A stretch of 64,000 bases of DNA from Calonectria ilicicola (GCA_020809705.1 CP085835.1:744001-808000); one strand, 5' to 3'; positions 33,723-45,451 are shown, counted from the stretch's first letter. The notes: generated by a model from the sequence alone, not told the origin. A program made the numbers and translations.

Positions 33723-34805
33723 TTAGGGGTTCCCGAATATACTTGTTCTAGCTTTTTCAACCTCTTGTTTTTCGTCTGCCTGCTCCTCATTGACCTCACT
33801 GGCCTTTTCTTGCTCTCCAACCGGGGTTGCCTCGCTCGCAGCATCCGCTTTTGTGCGGTCTGCCATGGACTGCGCCCACTCTAAATCCTTGAAATGTTGG
33901 TCGGCCGGCTGATAGCGCCACCGATTTTCTTCTTTTTTCCAACCTCTGTTCGGTAAGTAGGTTTGCAAAGAGTAATATTTGTCTCGGTGGAACGGAAACT
34001 CGTAGCTTGGAGGTCCGGGCCGATCACAGAATGCGTCCGTTTCACTCGCGACATCAGCTTCAGAAAGCCCAAATGGCATGTCCTCGTCTTTGCGCGCATG
34101 CCGACTAATGCCAAAGATTGTGCTCTGCAAATGGCGTTGGAGGATTAGCGCATACCACAGCTGTGACTTGAGTGCCTTGCGGACGACACGGGCGTGCTTC
34201 TCCACCAATGCAACGTTCCATTCTGCATTCTGGCCACGAGGTATCATGGGAATAGGTTGCCGTGTTGCAAGTGCCGTCACGGTCCAGTGGTGGAGGTCGA
34301 CGAGGAGACAGAGATTGTTCCAAGCAAGCACACAGGTCAGGCACGAGCACAGCAGAGATGCATCGTGGTTCGTCACGTGTGCGTACGGTCTGCGATGGAT
34401 CCCGAGCATTTTTTGGCGTCGCTCACCAAGTAAGACAGCGTGGTAGGAAGGATCCACGTCCTGAAGCAGGACTGGCACTGGGAAGCATTTGGTGATGATG
34501 GCGTAGCGGGATGAGATGATGGCCTTTGCGATTGACATGTCATGTTGCTCAATAAACCCACGCGCCGTACGACAGGTCTGCTGAAAGCGAATGACATCGG
34601 AGGGCGGAAGAAAGGCCAGAATCTCAATAATGAGTTCAGGGTAGAGGGATAATAGATGAGGCTTGGCTGCCTTTTTGTTGGATTTCCGGACCAGCTTGCG
34701 CTTCTGGCGGCTCGTCTTCTTGGATCGCAGGGGAAGAGCCTCGGTGGTATCAATTAGAGGCTCATCGTCCCACTCATCTTCGTTTGTATTGGGTGCTGCC
34801 TTCAT
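33723..34805 (-). CDS. F-box domain protein
   Basis: Single-exon gene, 360 residues. An acidic N-terminus (NEDEWDDEPLIDTTE) and a strongly basic stretch (RSKKTSRQKRKLVRKSNKK, possible nuclear signal) precede the F-box: LYPELIIEILAFLPPSDVIRFQQTCR, about residues 55-80, the Skp1-binding element. The middle region has paired cysteines (LLCSCLTC) and tryptophans and resembles a conserved ascomycete F-box subfamily in which SSRYAIITKCFP and a final RW-YQPADQ segment recur. The C-terminus is Glu/Lys-rich. Likely a substrate adaptor of an SCF ubiquitin ligase; substrate unknown. Unrelated in its C-terminal part to the F-box gene at 2449-3633. Confidence 0.82.
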   Translation of the reverse strand: MKAAPNTNEDEWDDEPLIDTTEALPLRSKKTSRQKRKLVRKSNKKAAKPHLLSLYPELIIEILAFLPPSDVIRFQQTCRTARGFIEQHDMSIAKAIISSRYAIITKCFPVPVLLQDVDPSYHAVLLGERRQKMLGIHRRPYAHVTNHDASLLCSCLTCVLAWNNLCLLVDLHHWTVTALATRQPIPMIPRGQNAEWNVALVEKHARVVRKALKSQLWYALILQRHLQSTIFGISRHARKDEDMPFGLSEADVASETDAFCDRPGPPSYEFPFHRDKYYSLQTYLPNRGWKKEENRWRYQPADQHFKDLEWAQSMADRTKADAASEATPVGEQEKASEVNEEQADEKQEVEKARTSIFGNP

Positions 34806-35667
34806 TTTTTCCCCTTGTTTTACTCTGTCACGATGTTGGATGTGGTGGAGAGGAAGACGTCATTTGTCATACCGCCACAGGCTTTGGCTCTGGCGGGGAA
34901 AATGGGGACTCTCCGCACCTCGCCCAAACCTCGATGCTTGATCCGATCCAACTTCGCACTGGATACTTCAAGGTCAAAAGTATGGATTTTGATATAGAAT
35001 TCCCCGTAAACCAACTACAGAAAACAGTTTTTGGTGGTTTGAGTTGCGATTGTTGCCTACCCCATTTGCTCGGTGGGATAATTTCTGCCGCGTCCCACCG
35101 CCTGCCTTTCACAGAGGCCAATCTGATTAAACCCGGCCAAGCCTAAATAATTGTCACAATAACTTTGCTTGACCATCTTTGGTTTTTCAATTGTTTCTTG
35201 CATTTTCAGTTGCACCAAAGAGACAATCGTGGTCGCTGTCGAATATAGCCGACGGGATGGTCATGTGCATGTGTCGCTTCGGTCCAGTAAACTACTGCTG
35301 GCACCCCATATACAATGCCACGCTGTGGTCTCGCTTCGGTGTGCTATGACATGTTGTGACAGGGCTATGTGGCAGAATTTACATATTGGAATAATATACG
35401 CGCCTATACTTCTAGGAGTCCATGCAGATCATTCTTAGGGATGTTTCCAATAGGTTATGGCTGGCTCATGCACCCGCATCATATCCACTTGACCTGCATG
35501 CGGAGGAGCGACATCCACGTTGAAGACTAGCGATGCGATATTATGTCTTGATGTGGACTGATTTCTCTAATCAATATAATATTTATTCATGAGATTCCAT
35601 CTACCAGTTGACTTCAGAGGCAGATATTCCAAAGATCGTATACTCTATTTGTCACTCAAAAGCAACC
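34806..35667. other. Intergenic region, divergent promoters
   Basis: Shared upstream region of the F-box gene and the dehydrogenase gene. No distinctive site was identified. Confidence 0.5.
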
Positions 35668-36798
35668 ATGGCTTCCTATGAGATCAACGGCAAGCATGCT
35701 ATTGTTACTGGCGCAGGGTCTGGTATGTCTGTTGGTTGCTGCCAAATCATTTTTGACCCCGCATTGGCAACTGCGGGAATATTATTTCGTTTCCGTAGCT
35801 AACCTCTATGTCAGGAATCAACTTGACCTTTGCGCAGATGCTGCTTGAAGGAGGCTGCTCTGTCATGATTGCTGATCTGAAGCTGAGACCTGAAGCTGAA
35901 GTCCTTATTGCAAAGTATGATGACGCAAACGAAAAGGGGGCCATTGCTGCTTTTCAAAAGACTGACCTGAGCGATTGGGCACAGATTTCTGCCCTTTGGG
36001 ATAAGACTATTGAAGTTTTTGGGCAGATTGACATTGTTGTCAATGGTGCTGGGATTTACGAGCCCCCGTCCAGCACGCTGTGGAATGCCCCTGGTATCTC
36101 GCCCCTCGCACAAGACCAGGTAGATGCCTCACCTGGAGTTTATCACACCTTCTCGGTGAATACAATGGGACCGATCCGCCTCGCTCAGATCGCCATTGAT
36201 TATTGGTTGGAGAACCGAAACATCCAAGGCAATCTGCTCTGGGTTGCCAGCCTTGGAGCTTATGTGCATTCGCTCCACACGCCGCTGTACTTTGCTAGTA
36301 AAGCTGCGATTGTGAGTTTTGTGCGATCGCTCGGGGCAATTCGAAAGCGATTGGGGATTAAGAATGCCGCAGTGTGTCCCGGTGCTGTTTCCGTACGTAC
36401 ATCCTACCTGGCTACCACTTTTCTGCCCTTTTATTCTCCGATGAATGTATTTTCATCGAAGTAGAACATATCACTAGTGTCAAGGTTAACTCATAATGCA
36501 GACACCCATTTTTGACCCGGAATATTGTTCCGATAGAGTGCGCAAGGGCGATATGACCTTGACACCAGAGCAATGCGCCTCAGTCATGATGACTGTTCTC
36601 AAAGAGCCGCAATATGGTGACGGAAATATTGTCGAGGTAATGCTTGTCGGTACCAAAGACCAGCCGTCTGTCAATGTCCGCGAGGTGCCGTTAGAAGCCC
36701 TGTATCCAACTGTGGGACCCCTAGGCCAGGAAAACAACCTACTGATAGAGGAAGAAAAGTTCACTCAGAGACTTCAAGAAAAGGGAATGCGGCATTAG
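35668..36798 (+). CDS. Short-chain dehydrogenase/reductase (15-hydroxyprostaglandin dehydrogenase-like)
   Basis: NAD(P)-dependent oxidoreductase of the classical SDR family. Exons 35668-35722, 35815-36392 and 36502-36798 give 309 residues. The nucleotide motif TGAGSGIN (TGxxxGIG-like, about 14-21) spans the first intron; its last glycine is replaced by Asn. Next are the structural NGAG motif (VVNGAGIYE), the catalytic Ser in WVASLGA and the catalytic YFASKAA (YxxxK). VCPGAVSTPIF follows across the second intron. An acidic D in MIADL after strand 2 suggests NAD(H) preference. The C-terminal extension (YCSDRVRKGDMTLTPEQCA) is typical of the fungal 15-PGDH-like branch. Substrate is unknown; no pathway genes flank it. 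Confidence 0.88.
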
Positions 36799-37006
36799 TT
36801 GGCTGGTATTTGCCTTAGGCCACCCATTCGGGGCGTGGTAAATGGCGCATTGTCGATGGGCATCATATAATGTGAGTCAGTATTACGAAAGTTAATGTGG
36901 CTAGGTATCAAACATCCAGGTATGACAGGGGAATTGATACTTGTATGATATACAATCCTACATATACAATTCTCTACTAAGAGGCTGTGCTCTGAGTTCG
37001 GCTGTA

Positions 37007-37115
37007 CCCGCTGAGTTGACTAAGCCGGCTCCGCTGTGGGCTTAGGCTCCCACCTCTCCTTTGGAGAGGTGGGAATATAACCTATATCTTTGTAGTTGGT
37101 GTATTTAGCTTTTTT
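37007..37115. repeat. Left terminal inverted repeat of the transposon
   Basis: Aligns with the reverse complement of 39751-39863. It carries an internal palindrome, CCACCTCTCC-TTT-GGAGAGGTGG, near 37051-37073. The inner end reads TATCTTTGTAGTTGGTGTAT. Confidence 0.85.
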
Positions 37116-38839
37116 AATCTTAATACACTATAACTTTATTAATAGTAATATAATAAAAGAGATAATTATATTAATTAATTGTCTTACTTTTAATATAATT
37201 ATAGTATTTATTGTATTTATTTTTATAGTAGTTTTGTGGTATAAGAAGGTGGGAAAGGTGGTAGTTATTAATGGTACCTTGACTTTGGTATAGTGATTAT
37301 CTTATTGTTAAAGTGTATAATTGGATTATCTGTATTATTAATATTGTTGTCCTTATTGTTTAAGTAGTTATTTAGGATTTTATTATGGTTAAAACCTTTA
37401 AAATTAATATCTTGTAATTAATTATTTCTTTCTTTATTTATTCCTTTAGAAAAGAGAATATTTCTTAAGTGGTAAATAGTTTTTGGCTTGTTTTTAATTT
37501 TTTTAGTTATAATGATTTTAATTTTGCTTTAATTTAAATCTTTATTCTTGCTTAAAGGAGGTAATTTAATTAATAAAGTTGAGGATATTGAGATATAATT
37601 ATTAAGGTTATTTTAAGCTTTATTAAGTAAGATTAATATAATTATAGCCTAGGATACTCTTTATCTTATTACCTTAGAGATATATTGAAGCTATAATTCT
37701 AGTTAAATTAATAATAAATAATCTTATCTTTTATTATTAATTTTATTTTATTTATTTTAAAGACTTTAGATAGTATTAATATTCTCTTAAACTATTACTT
37801 TATTATAAGTTTCCTATTAACTAATCTCTTCTACTACTATATATAGTATCTTTAACTTAGCGCTGGCCTGACTGTGAGATTGAGAGAGGCTTGAACTATT
37901 AATTAATATAATATCCTTTTTATCTTTTTATAATTACTAGAAGAGCTTATTTTGCTTTTTATTTTACTTCTATAATAGTTTCTATAAGTTATTATAAGCT
38001 TTATTAAATACCTTTAAATATAGCTCTTTTATAATATATACTCTATTATTAACCTTAACCTAGCAGTATGTATATATATAGTGAGCTTCTAATTATATCT
38101 ATTAATATTATATCTTAAGTATTTTCTTTTAGGATAATTATATAATAATAATTAGATTAAGGTATATATTTATATTCTAAATAACCTTCTTAATTAATAT
38201 TTTTAATATATTAATCTCTTCTTACTTATAAAGCTTTATATATACTCTTTTTATTTTTTTAATATTATATTTATCTTATTCAGCCACTTAAGGAAAAGAG
38301 GCTCTTTAAGATACTTCATTACTTAATAATAAAGACCCAATATAACTTCTAGGTTAAATGGCTATAGCCCTATTTTCTTAAATCTAATATATATATAGTA
38401 GTTTATAAATATAATCTTAAATAGGTAGTTTTATTAATTAAGGAAGTTATATTAAGTTATTTATATATTATTACCTTATATAAATTTAGTAAGAGTAAAA
38501 TATTATTTTAATTTAAGGTATTAATAAATATTAATATTAAGGGGTTAAAGGAAATAATTATTATAAAAGAGAAGGTAAAAGAATATAATATTAAAGGTAT
38601 AATAATATTAAATAAAGTTAGGGTTCTTATAAGTAAAGAAACTATTTATAAGAAGTATTCTATAGATTGGCTTTGCTTTTCTTGGCTTTTAGGCTGTAAT
38701 ATTAGCTATCTAATAATCCTAACTTTCTTTTCTTATATTAGGTTTATAATCAAATCACTTCTTAATTAAGGTACTATTAAACTCCTTATTAATAGCAAAG
38801 GAATAATAATTAAAATATTCCAATTACTAATAAACTTAA

Positions 38840-39546
38840 TATATATTATTAAAGCTAATATTAATTTAAATTATAATAATATATTTATCAATATTAGCCA
38901 TTATATATTCCTCTAGGATGACCTTTATAAAGAGGATAAGAAAGGAAGGAATAGCTTTACTAGTAGCATTAATAGCATCAATAGATATAAGTGACTCTTT
39001 ATTACCTAATTAAAAAGCAATTAACCTAATATTTTTCTTCATCCAGGTTAAAAATAACTTTAAGGCATTATTAACCCAGCCAATTTAAAGTAATATTTTA
39101 TTAAAGTTCTAGAGATTAGCCTTCTTTATCCCTAACTTTATAATAAAAGCTTTATATTCCTTAAACCATGCCTTTAAGCTAGGGATATCATACTTAATAA
39201 TAGCCCTTAGGATCTTTTTGACTTTAAGCTTCTTAAAGTGAAGCTTTAGATGCTGGGTTCAAAAGCCTTTTATTTACGATTTAGAAAGCCTCATTATGAT
39301 ACCCGCAATGCAGTACTTTCTAATAAAATTAATATAGTTCAAAATGCATACCTTTATGACTATAAATACACTCTTTTTAATAGACCGGATATATATAATT
39401 AATATATATTTCTTATTAGATATTAAGGCTATTAATTTACCTTCTTTATTAACAGTTAAAAGCAAAGACTTTCCAGCTTTTAAAAAAGCTATATATTTCT
39501 TTATTAATAGCAATATTGTACAATATAAGTAAGTTATCTTAAGCAT
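38840..39546 (-). pseudogene. Decayed DDE_1 (pogo/Fot-type) transposase
   Basis: Remnant reading frames on the minus strand. A 90-codon frame (39546-39274) is followed, in shifted frames, by recognisable pieces of the catalytic region. Where fungal homologues have a W-N-F-D-E catalytic motif, this copy reads stop-N-F-N-K. That is TGG to TAG, GAT to AAT and a Glu codon to AAA, all G-to-A on this strand. Numerous stops and at least one frameshift exclude function. Confidence 0.7.
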
Positions 39547-39750
39547 GGTCTTTTATTAAGACAGTGCAAGATTCCCGTAAGTTATACATATAACTATCTC
39601 GCCCACCAAATATACACACACTACATTTACTACAACAGCCCTTAATTTCTCTGAAAATTTAATTATAGTAAAATAAGATTACAATAAATATATTTTTTTA
39701 ATTTAAGTCAATTTGGACGTGAAATAGTGGTATTGTAATGCGTTAAGGTT

Positions 39751-39863
39751 TAAAAACTTAGATATACCAACTACAAAGATACAGGTTATGTTACCGCCTC
39801 TCCAGAGGAGAGGCGGGGGCTTAAGCCGCCCCAGCGTAGCAGCGGCTTAGTCAACCCGGCGGG
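39751..39863. repeat. Right terminal inverted repeat of the transposon
   Basis: Inverted match to 37007-37115, with palindrome CCGCCTCTCC-AGA-GGAGAGGCGG near 39794-39816. It is more GC-rich than the left copy; most differences are C/T or G/A transitions. Confidence 0.85.
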
Positions 39864-40449
39864 TAGCCTAATTCTTCTATCCAATATATTGAGTTCGGCA
39901 TTGCAGTGCCTTTTCGGCAGGCCCGGCATGCAGTCAGCTTTGTGGCTTGAGCTAAGGGTCCCAATGCCGAATCGCATCACTTCAACTGCCGTAATTGCCG
40001 GAAACGGTATTGTTATGCGTAAAATCTGCACCAAGTTCGTGCGCTGATTGGTCAAGGTTAGTCTTGTGACCATCTCGAGTAAGCTTAAAGCCTTGGCGAT
40101 TCTTGAGGCCATCCATGATGTTGTTCGGCTGAGGCTTAGACTCTAGTATACCAACGTGTTTCATCTTGACGTATATATCGGTGACATATCTGGGAGTATC
40201 TTGAGTCGCGCAATTGCGTGTCGCGATGATAATCATTGGTTCTTCGTGTAAAACAAAGAGCGTCTGCAATATAATCGGGCGTTTAGCGAGCTGCTAGCTT
40301 TATTCCTACAGTCTTGTTCAACCGACACCGCCATTCTAAGATACCGATATAAAATGAGTCCCAAAAGCTACGTTAAGTGAAATTGAAGGATCTTTAGCCT
40401 ATCCTACTTTAGTACATGTTTAAATCACTTCTTGGAGCCAAAATTCACC
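39864..40449. other. Intergenic region
   Basis: From the transposon's right edge to the next gene. A minus-strand open frame near 39982-40269 has no recognised domain. The rest is the likely promoter of the membrane-protein gene. Confidence 0.5.
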
Positions 40450-42387
40450 ATGGTTTTCTGCTGTACGGCAGAGTGTAGAGGAAAAGAGGTGCCGGAATCA
40501 TATGCAGATGTTTCAGGGCCAGGTGTGAGTTTCCAAGCGCCATTTAATCCTCCTTTCAGACATCAGATTGGATCACTGATACAGAAATAGGTCATTGGCG
40601 GTTTTTTAGGGCCTGGTTGGCTTGCTGTCGGACTGGTTGTTTGTCACTATTTGTTTACATTCGACCCACACCAAAACCCTTTCGGGGACACAAGCCATGG
40701 TCATGTATGGAACGCCAATCCAATTGACGTCAAGTTCAAGAATTTAGTTCACATGGTATTCCCCTGCCTTGAGCGCCCTAGCCACTCGACCATTAGGCGA
40801 CAAAGATGGCACCAGATGTTCATCAAGGTATGTCTCACTTGAAGCGATCTCGCCTCCATCTAAACAAATCAATTAGTCTATTTCCACAATGTGCGATATT
40901 CAAATTTTAACCGGGATGGGCATATTGATATCCGGATTTGCTGACTTGCGGAATGGTATCTCGGCTTACCACTTTCAACTTATCGTCCTCATCGCCTGGT
41001 TTTCCAACCTGACACACATTGCGGGACTCATAGCTATTAGGAGACACCTGATATGCAACCCGATTCAAAAATGGATCCGACTCGTGTCTATGTTCATCTT
41101 GGCGACAATGCTCTTGACCGCCATCGTTCCAACCATGTTTTTCAACTGGCACCTAGATCCAAGCTCGCCGAGTCACGCAGGAAGTGATGCTATTTGCTTT
41201 TACAATGTGCGGCAAGCGCTCAGCTGGCTTCATGAGACATCCGAATTAAAGCTCTTTGAGTTGACATCTTTCCAAGCTGGGCTACTATCCATGATAATAG
41301 TAACAGTCAGCTTGGTGACGAGGCTATTCAAGCTTCTGGTGCCGTTATCTGATGGTGCTGGGAAATTGCGCGCTTATGGAAGGAATCGCTGGGAATTATT
41401 TCTCAATCGCCTGAGCAATTCCAGCCACCAAGATTTCCGTATACGTTTAGTGATGCTAAGGTTCACCTTCTATACACAATTGGCAAACGTATGCCTGGTC
41501 CGAATCTTTTTGGATCTGCTCTCGTCCACTTTATTTGATGTGAGTCATCAGTCACTCTGCCTGAAGCATATCGTATCTGAATCTAAACTTCCAAGGTGTA
41601 TTGGATCATCATTTCGGGTACATGGGGAACCATCAATCTGATCATGTCAAAATCTTCGGCTAATGTTGATGACGATGGGTGGACATTTGGCCAGACCTTG
41701 CCAATGTTCCTTCTTCTCGGTCCGCTCATAACCACTGTCCAAGCCTATTTTGAACCATCTTCAGAAACATTGCCGCTGTCGCAACAAGTTCGCACGTCTA
41801 GACCTCCTGTTAGTCCAAGTAACCACCAACCTGTGCAACAAATCAACAAGGAATGCTTCAGCGAACAGGTGTCTTTCGCTTTAAGCCGCGATTATTATAA
41901 CCGCAAGGAATGCCCATGGGTAGCTCCGGCCGTAATGTTGCCTTGTTTTCATGTCCTCTCAGTTTCGATTTTAATTTTCTTCAGTACGGTTCAAGGGGGG
42001 ACATCGACCATTCCTGGAATTATTCGTACTTGCTGCTATGTCATGTTTCTTGAATATCCTGCAGCTTGTTTTTTATTCATATTTCTGAGTATCTTGTATG
42101 AGAACCATGCACCAATGGGTGCTCCTAGGCTGGGTTATTGGGTACTGTTACTGGGTATATGTGTGTACTCGTTCTACCCTCTCACCCAAACTTTTATTTC
42201 ACTAGGGACCCCAGAGAATGAGGCTGCGATGAGAATTGCATCTGCAGCACACGTGTATATGAAGAGCCCAAAAATCCGATTTGACGACTTTTTGGAGATA
42301 TCTACACTCGTCATCGCAGGATTCGATGCCTTCAGTATCACGCTCTCCATCGTTGGGTATATGTATCTATTAAAATCGACTCCATAG
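40450..42387 (+). CDS. Polytopic membrane protein of an uncharacterised fungal family
   Basis: Exons 40450-40524, 40591-40827, 40877-41539 and 41596-42387 give 588 residues. After a short cytosolic start, the first hydrophobic helix is VIGGFLGPGWLAVGLVVCHYLF. A soluble loop follows, then the family hallmark DIQILTGMGILISGF-DLRNGISAYHFQLIVLIAWFSNLTHI, then further helices (FILATMLLTAIVPTMFF, YWIIISGTWGTINLIM, MFLLLGPLITTVQAYF, AVMLPCFHVLSVSILIFF, VMFLEYPAACFLFIFLSIL, YWVLLLGICVYSFYPL and a C-terminal one). This SS/ISAYH-FQ-V-LAW-SSLTH pattern recurs in many hypothetical proteins of Sordariomycetes. No transport or enzymatic motif is visible. The gene ends 50 bp from its convergent neighbour. 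Confidence 0.82.
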
Positions 42388-42437
42388 TTTTAAGACAGAC
42401 CAAGGGATTTAAATCTTCTTCCAAATTATTCCAGGCA

Positions 42438-44068
42438 TCATGTCGAGTTTGAATTGTCAGCACAGGACCAAGGTCTAGATCCTCCATTCGCCTTGTAAGA
42501 ATCGATAATCCCCACCACAGAACCATATGTACCAGCAATCATCAAAACTGTACCCGAAACTATGACAAAGATACACCAGCAGACCATAAATGTCCACTTG
42601 ATGGTCCGCTGTTCTTTACCTTTGCGCCAATTATCGTATAGCCACATGCAGCCCATGGGCTGAAAACACTGGAGCGTTCCAAAAAGAGCCCCAACCAAGG
42701 CGACCAGATCACCAAAAATGGGAATAGTGCTCGCAATGATGAATGAAATTATGACAATGGTCACAATGCAGGCAAGCCAGGTCATCCAATGCAATGGGGT
42801 ATTAGAAACAAGATGATCTGATCCTCGTAGAATTCGGACAAAAAAGTACTTGCTTGACATCTGCATCCTTGTTGGTCGATATTTTCTCTCTCATCCAAAC
42901 AATAGTATCCAGTACATGAGCACTTAGCGTTGAGTTAACGAATAGTCCCGGAAGTGCGACTCCATACGAGATCCGCTTGATAATCTTGCCAGCGGAACCG
43001 AGCGCAGGTGACGCTACATAAGACCCGCAAAAGTAGTACACGACAATTCCTATTGTGACGTAGGTAAGAGTCACAACGATTTGACAGGCGACCAATGCTT
43101 TTGAGTACTGTCGAGGGTCACGCATCTCAGATACAATCGGGAAAAACAGCGGGGTACCAGCATAGGCAAAAATAAACGTTGAAATAGCTGATATCCCTTC
43201 TGTAAAGCTTGGCTTATTGACAATCTTGTAGTTAGAAGCCCAAGGCCCTTGGGGTGCAGCGTCGGGACGGTCTTGGACACCAACGCCGATGGTCACAATC
43301 AAGACTTTGAGAGTCAGCACTAAAGAAAGCATATTTGGGAGCGATCTACTTACTCGCAATGAGCAGAGATGTGATTCCGATCCATGCTAGAAAACTGAGG
43401 CGATTCAGGGTTCGAATGCTAGCGAGGCAAGCAACCCCGATAGCGCCGACTGCCACGAAAAGAGCGGTGCAAGCTCCATGGGCCGAGATTGCATTCAAAG
43501 CAATTGAAATGCCGAGCAAACCAGAACCGCCACCAAAAATCAAGTCTTTGTGGATCGTCCGTTAGCATAAGCCAGCCATTGCATGATGGTTTACTTACAA
43601 AGAACAAACCCAATCCCAAGAATCTCACGCCCAATGGGGCCGAAGATAAGTTGCATTGCATCATCAATACCATACACCTCAGGGTGGTTGATCTTGAAGA
43701 CTCCGACCATATAGTTTGACCAGGTCGTGATGGCAGCGATGGCTATCAAGCAGATTACCCCGGGAACCATGCCCAATGTGTTGAAAGCGGTCGGGATCGA
43801 GAGAACACCCAGACCGATCTGCACCTTCGTCATGAGAACCGCGGTTCCGATCCAACCCAGCTTTTTGGCAATCGTTAGTCTACCGACAATAATATCTCGC
43901 AGTGTCCGTACATACATTGCGATAATTGGGCCCATCCTTTGTGATGACACCAAAGACCGCATCCTCAGCCACCGGAGGAACAGGATCAGTTTTATCCGCT
44001 GTCAAAGGCATCGTGATCAAATTCACGGGGTCTTTGACGTCTTGTTTTTCCTCATTTATGTCACTCAT
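42438..44068 (-). CDS. Amino-acid permease of the Aa_trans (AVT/AAAP) family
   Basis: Secondary transporter for neutral or aromatic amino acids across plasma or vacuolar membrane. Five exons: 44068-43916, 43860-43599, 43545-43354, 43304-42916 and 42860-42438, giving 472 residues. An acidic hydrophilic N-terminus precedes the first helix with the family motif VLMTKVQIGLGVLSIPTAF. Next are GGGSGLLGISIALNA, the YAGTPLFFPIVSEMRDP loop characteristic of fungal members, and further helices to IVIISFIIASTIPIF and FVIVSGTVLMIAGTYGSV. About eleven membrane segments are expected. The acceptor of intron 3 is the least certain; I chose the one giving IAILIVTIGVGVQDRP. It is convergent with the preceding gene. 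Confidence 0.9.
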
Positions 44069-44852
44069 GGCTTCGTGAAGGTGTCGCGTAATTGAGTCAA
44101 CAGGAGGACTAGTGAGACTATGATCGACAGGACCGGCCACAATTTATCAGGTTTTGGCCATCCGTCTCCTCTAAAAACGGTCTTTATCGTCAGGGGCCAC
44201 GTGCTCCGGTCCCCGACTCATGCCAGGAGTAAATGATCCAGTTCTACCCGCTGGGCCTGGAAGATCCAACCCCCCACATGGTGACATCCTAACCTAGCTA
44301 GCTTCGGTTCCTGTGATAGCGGCTACGATTGTTATCATCGCAGCATGGCTTGCTGTGAAGTTCCAGTGAGAGTCTATCCGATCAATGATCTATTTGATAC
44401 AAATATTGGCGATTAATTTAATGCGTAGCCTACGTTTGGGACTCTGTTCGCCAAATCTGCAGGGCTGGAGTCGTGAATTTTGAGTGACAATCTATCGCGA
44501 ACATAAACCACGCTTATTTTCAAAAAAAGAAAGAAAAAAAGTAAAAACCACCACTAAAGATAATCATAAGCCATTACGGGGCTGACTAACAGATGGGAAT
44601 TTGGAATTCACCACAAGTCTGTAGGGTCTTGCCAAAAACAGTGAAGCGCAGGGTTGAGAAATATGATGTCTAAATTATTATGTCTGTCTTGTCTCAAATT
44701 ACCAATAATGGGCAATCCCAATTATGCAACCATATTATCCTAAAACTCCCATCCATGCAAATTAATCATATTAAGAGGAACAAGACAGTAGTAAGCGTCT
44801 TGATCCTAATCCAACATATCCCATCATTAATGTGTCGTTAAGGTTCCATCAT
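44069..44852. other. Intergenic region
   Basis: Upstream region of the permease and 3' flank of the cerato-platanin gene. No gene was recognised. Confidence 0.55.
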
Positions 44853-45330
44853 TTACAGTCCGCAGAACTTCTTGTCAACGCGAGTGACGCTGGTATCGAT
44901 GCGGCCTAGCTGCGTGGCTTGGTTGTTGGTAAGGGCATCCATGGCCTTCTTGCCAACATTAAGGCCGTTAGCTGCGTGGTCGATGGCGAGGACGTAGATG
45001 GTTCTGCCTTTGTAAGTGGCCTTGTAGCAGAGGCCGCAGTTGGGCGAGTTCCATCCTGCAATGGACTGGGCACCTCCGACATAAGGGAATCGGGGGATAT
45101 CAGCCTGCTTCTTCCAGTTGGGGTACTTGGTCATGAGACCGTTGGCACCATCAGAGCAGGAGACGGTAGTCAGGGAGCGGTTGGGGTCATCGTAGCCAGT
45201 GTCATATGAGACTGCATTTGTATTAGTGGGATTGGTTACAAAGATGATAGCTCTGAATAAGGCACTCACCAGAGATGGCCGAGGCGGCGGTGGCCAGGGT
45301 GAAGATGGAGAGGATGTTGGACAACTGCAT
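44853..45330 (-). CDS. Cerato-platanin family secreted protein
   Basis: Exons 45330-45270 and 45211-44853 (58-bp intron) give 139 residues: an 18-20-residue signal peptide ([12 protein letters not shown]) and a mature protein of about 120 residues beginning [14 protein letters not shown]. It has the four conserved cysteines ([21 protein letters not shown]), the [11 protein letters not shown] core and the IYVLAIDHA segment, at the usual family length. Cerato-platanins are small expansin-like wall proteins that bind chitin oligomers, self-assemble at interfaces and are often perceived by plants as elicitors. They are abundant in saprotrophs, plant pathogens and biocontrol fungi. A TATA-like box lies 122 bp upstream. 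Confidence 0.95.
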
Positions 45331-45451
45331 ATTTACGGTGTTAGGTGTTGGTGGTGACGATTAAGAAGTTGTTATTAAGATGGTTGAAGATTGAGGGTGT
45401 TGAAGATGTGAGTGATGATGAGAGTCGAATTGAGAGAGCATTCGCCGTTCT

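Larger units (their letters stand above)
37007..39863 (-). mobile_element. RIP-degraded pogo/Fot-like (Tc1-mariner) DNA transposon
   Basis: A 2.86-kb element flanked on both sides by TA (37005-37006 and 39864-39865), the expected target duplication of Tc1/mariner elements. The termini are inverted repeats of about 110 bp starting CCCGC-G-GTTGACTAAGCC. The interior is extremely AT-rich with abrupt GC change at both TIRs. Read on the minus strand it contains decayed DDE_1 transposase: an AWFKEYKAFIIKLGI segment near 39119-39180, and GNKESLISIDAINATSKAI near 39006-38940 followed by a LILF-KVILEEY match. Glycine/aspartate/tryptophan codons have moved G-to-A, as repeat-induced point mutation would produce. 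It cannot be autonomous. Confidence 0.82.

Noticed and set aside
37096..39546. Hydrophobic AT-rich frames that look like small membrane proteins
   Set aside because: Their Ile/Leu/Lys/Tyr bias comes from extreme AT content inside the RIP-degraded transposon.
42800..42915. Apparent frameshift in the amino-acid permease between ISTNKDADVK and KYFFVRILRG
   Set aside because: A 55-bp intron at 42861-42915 joins SAH to MSSKYFF in frame; the apparent shift is intron sequence.
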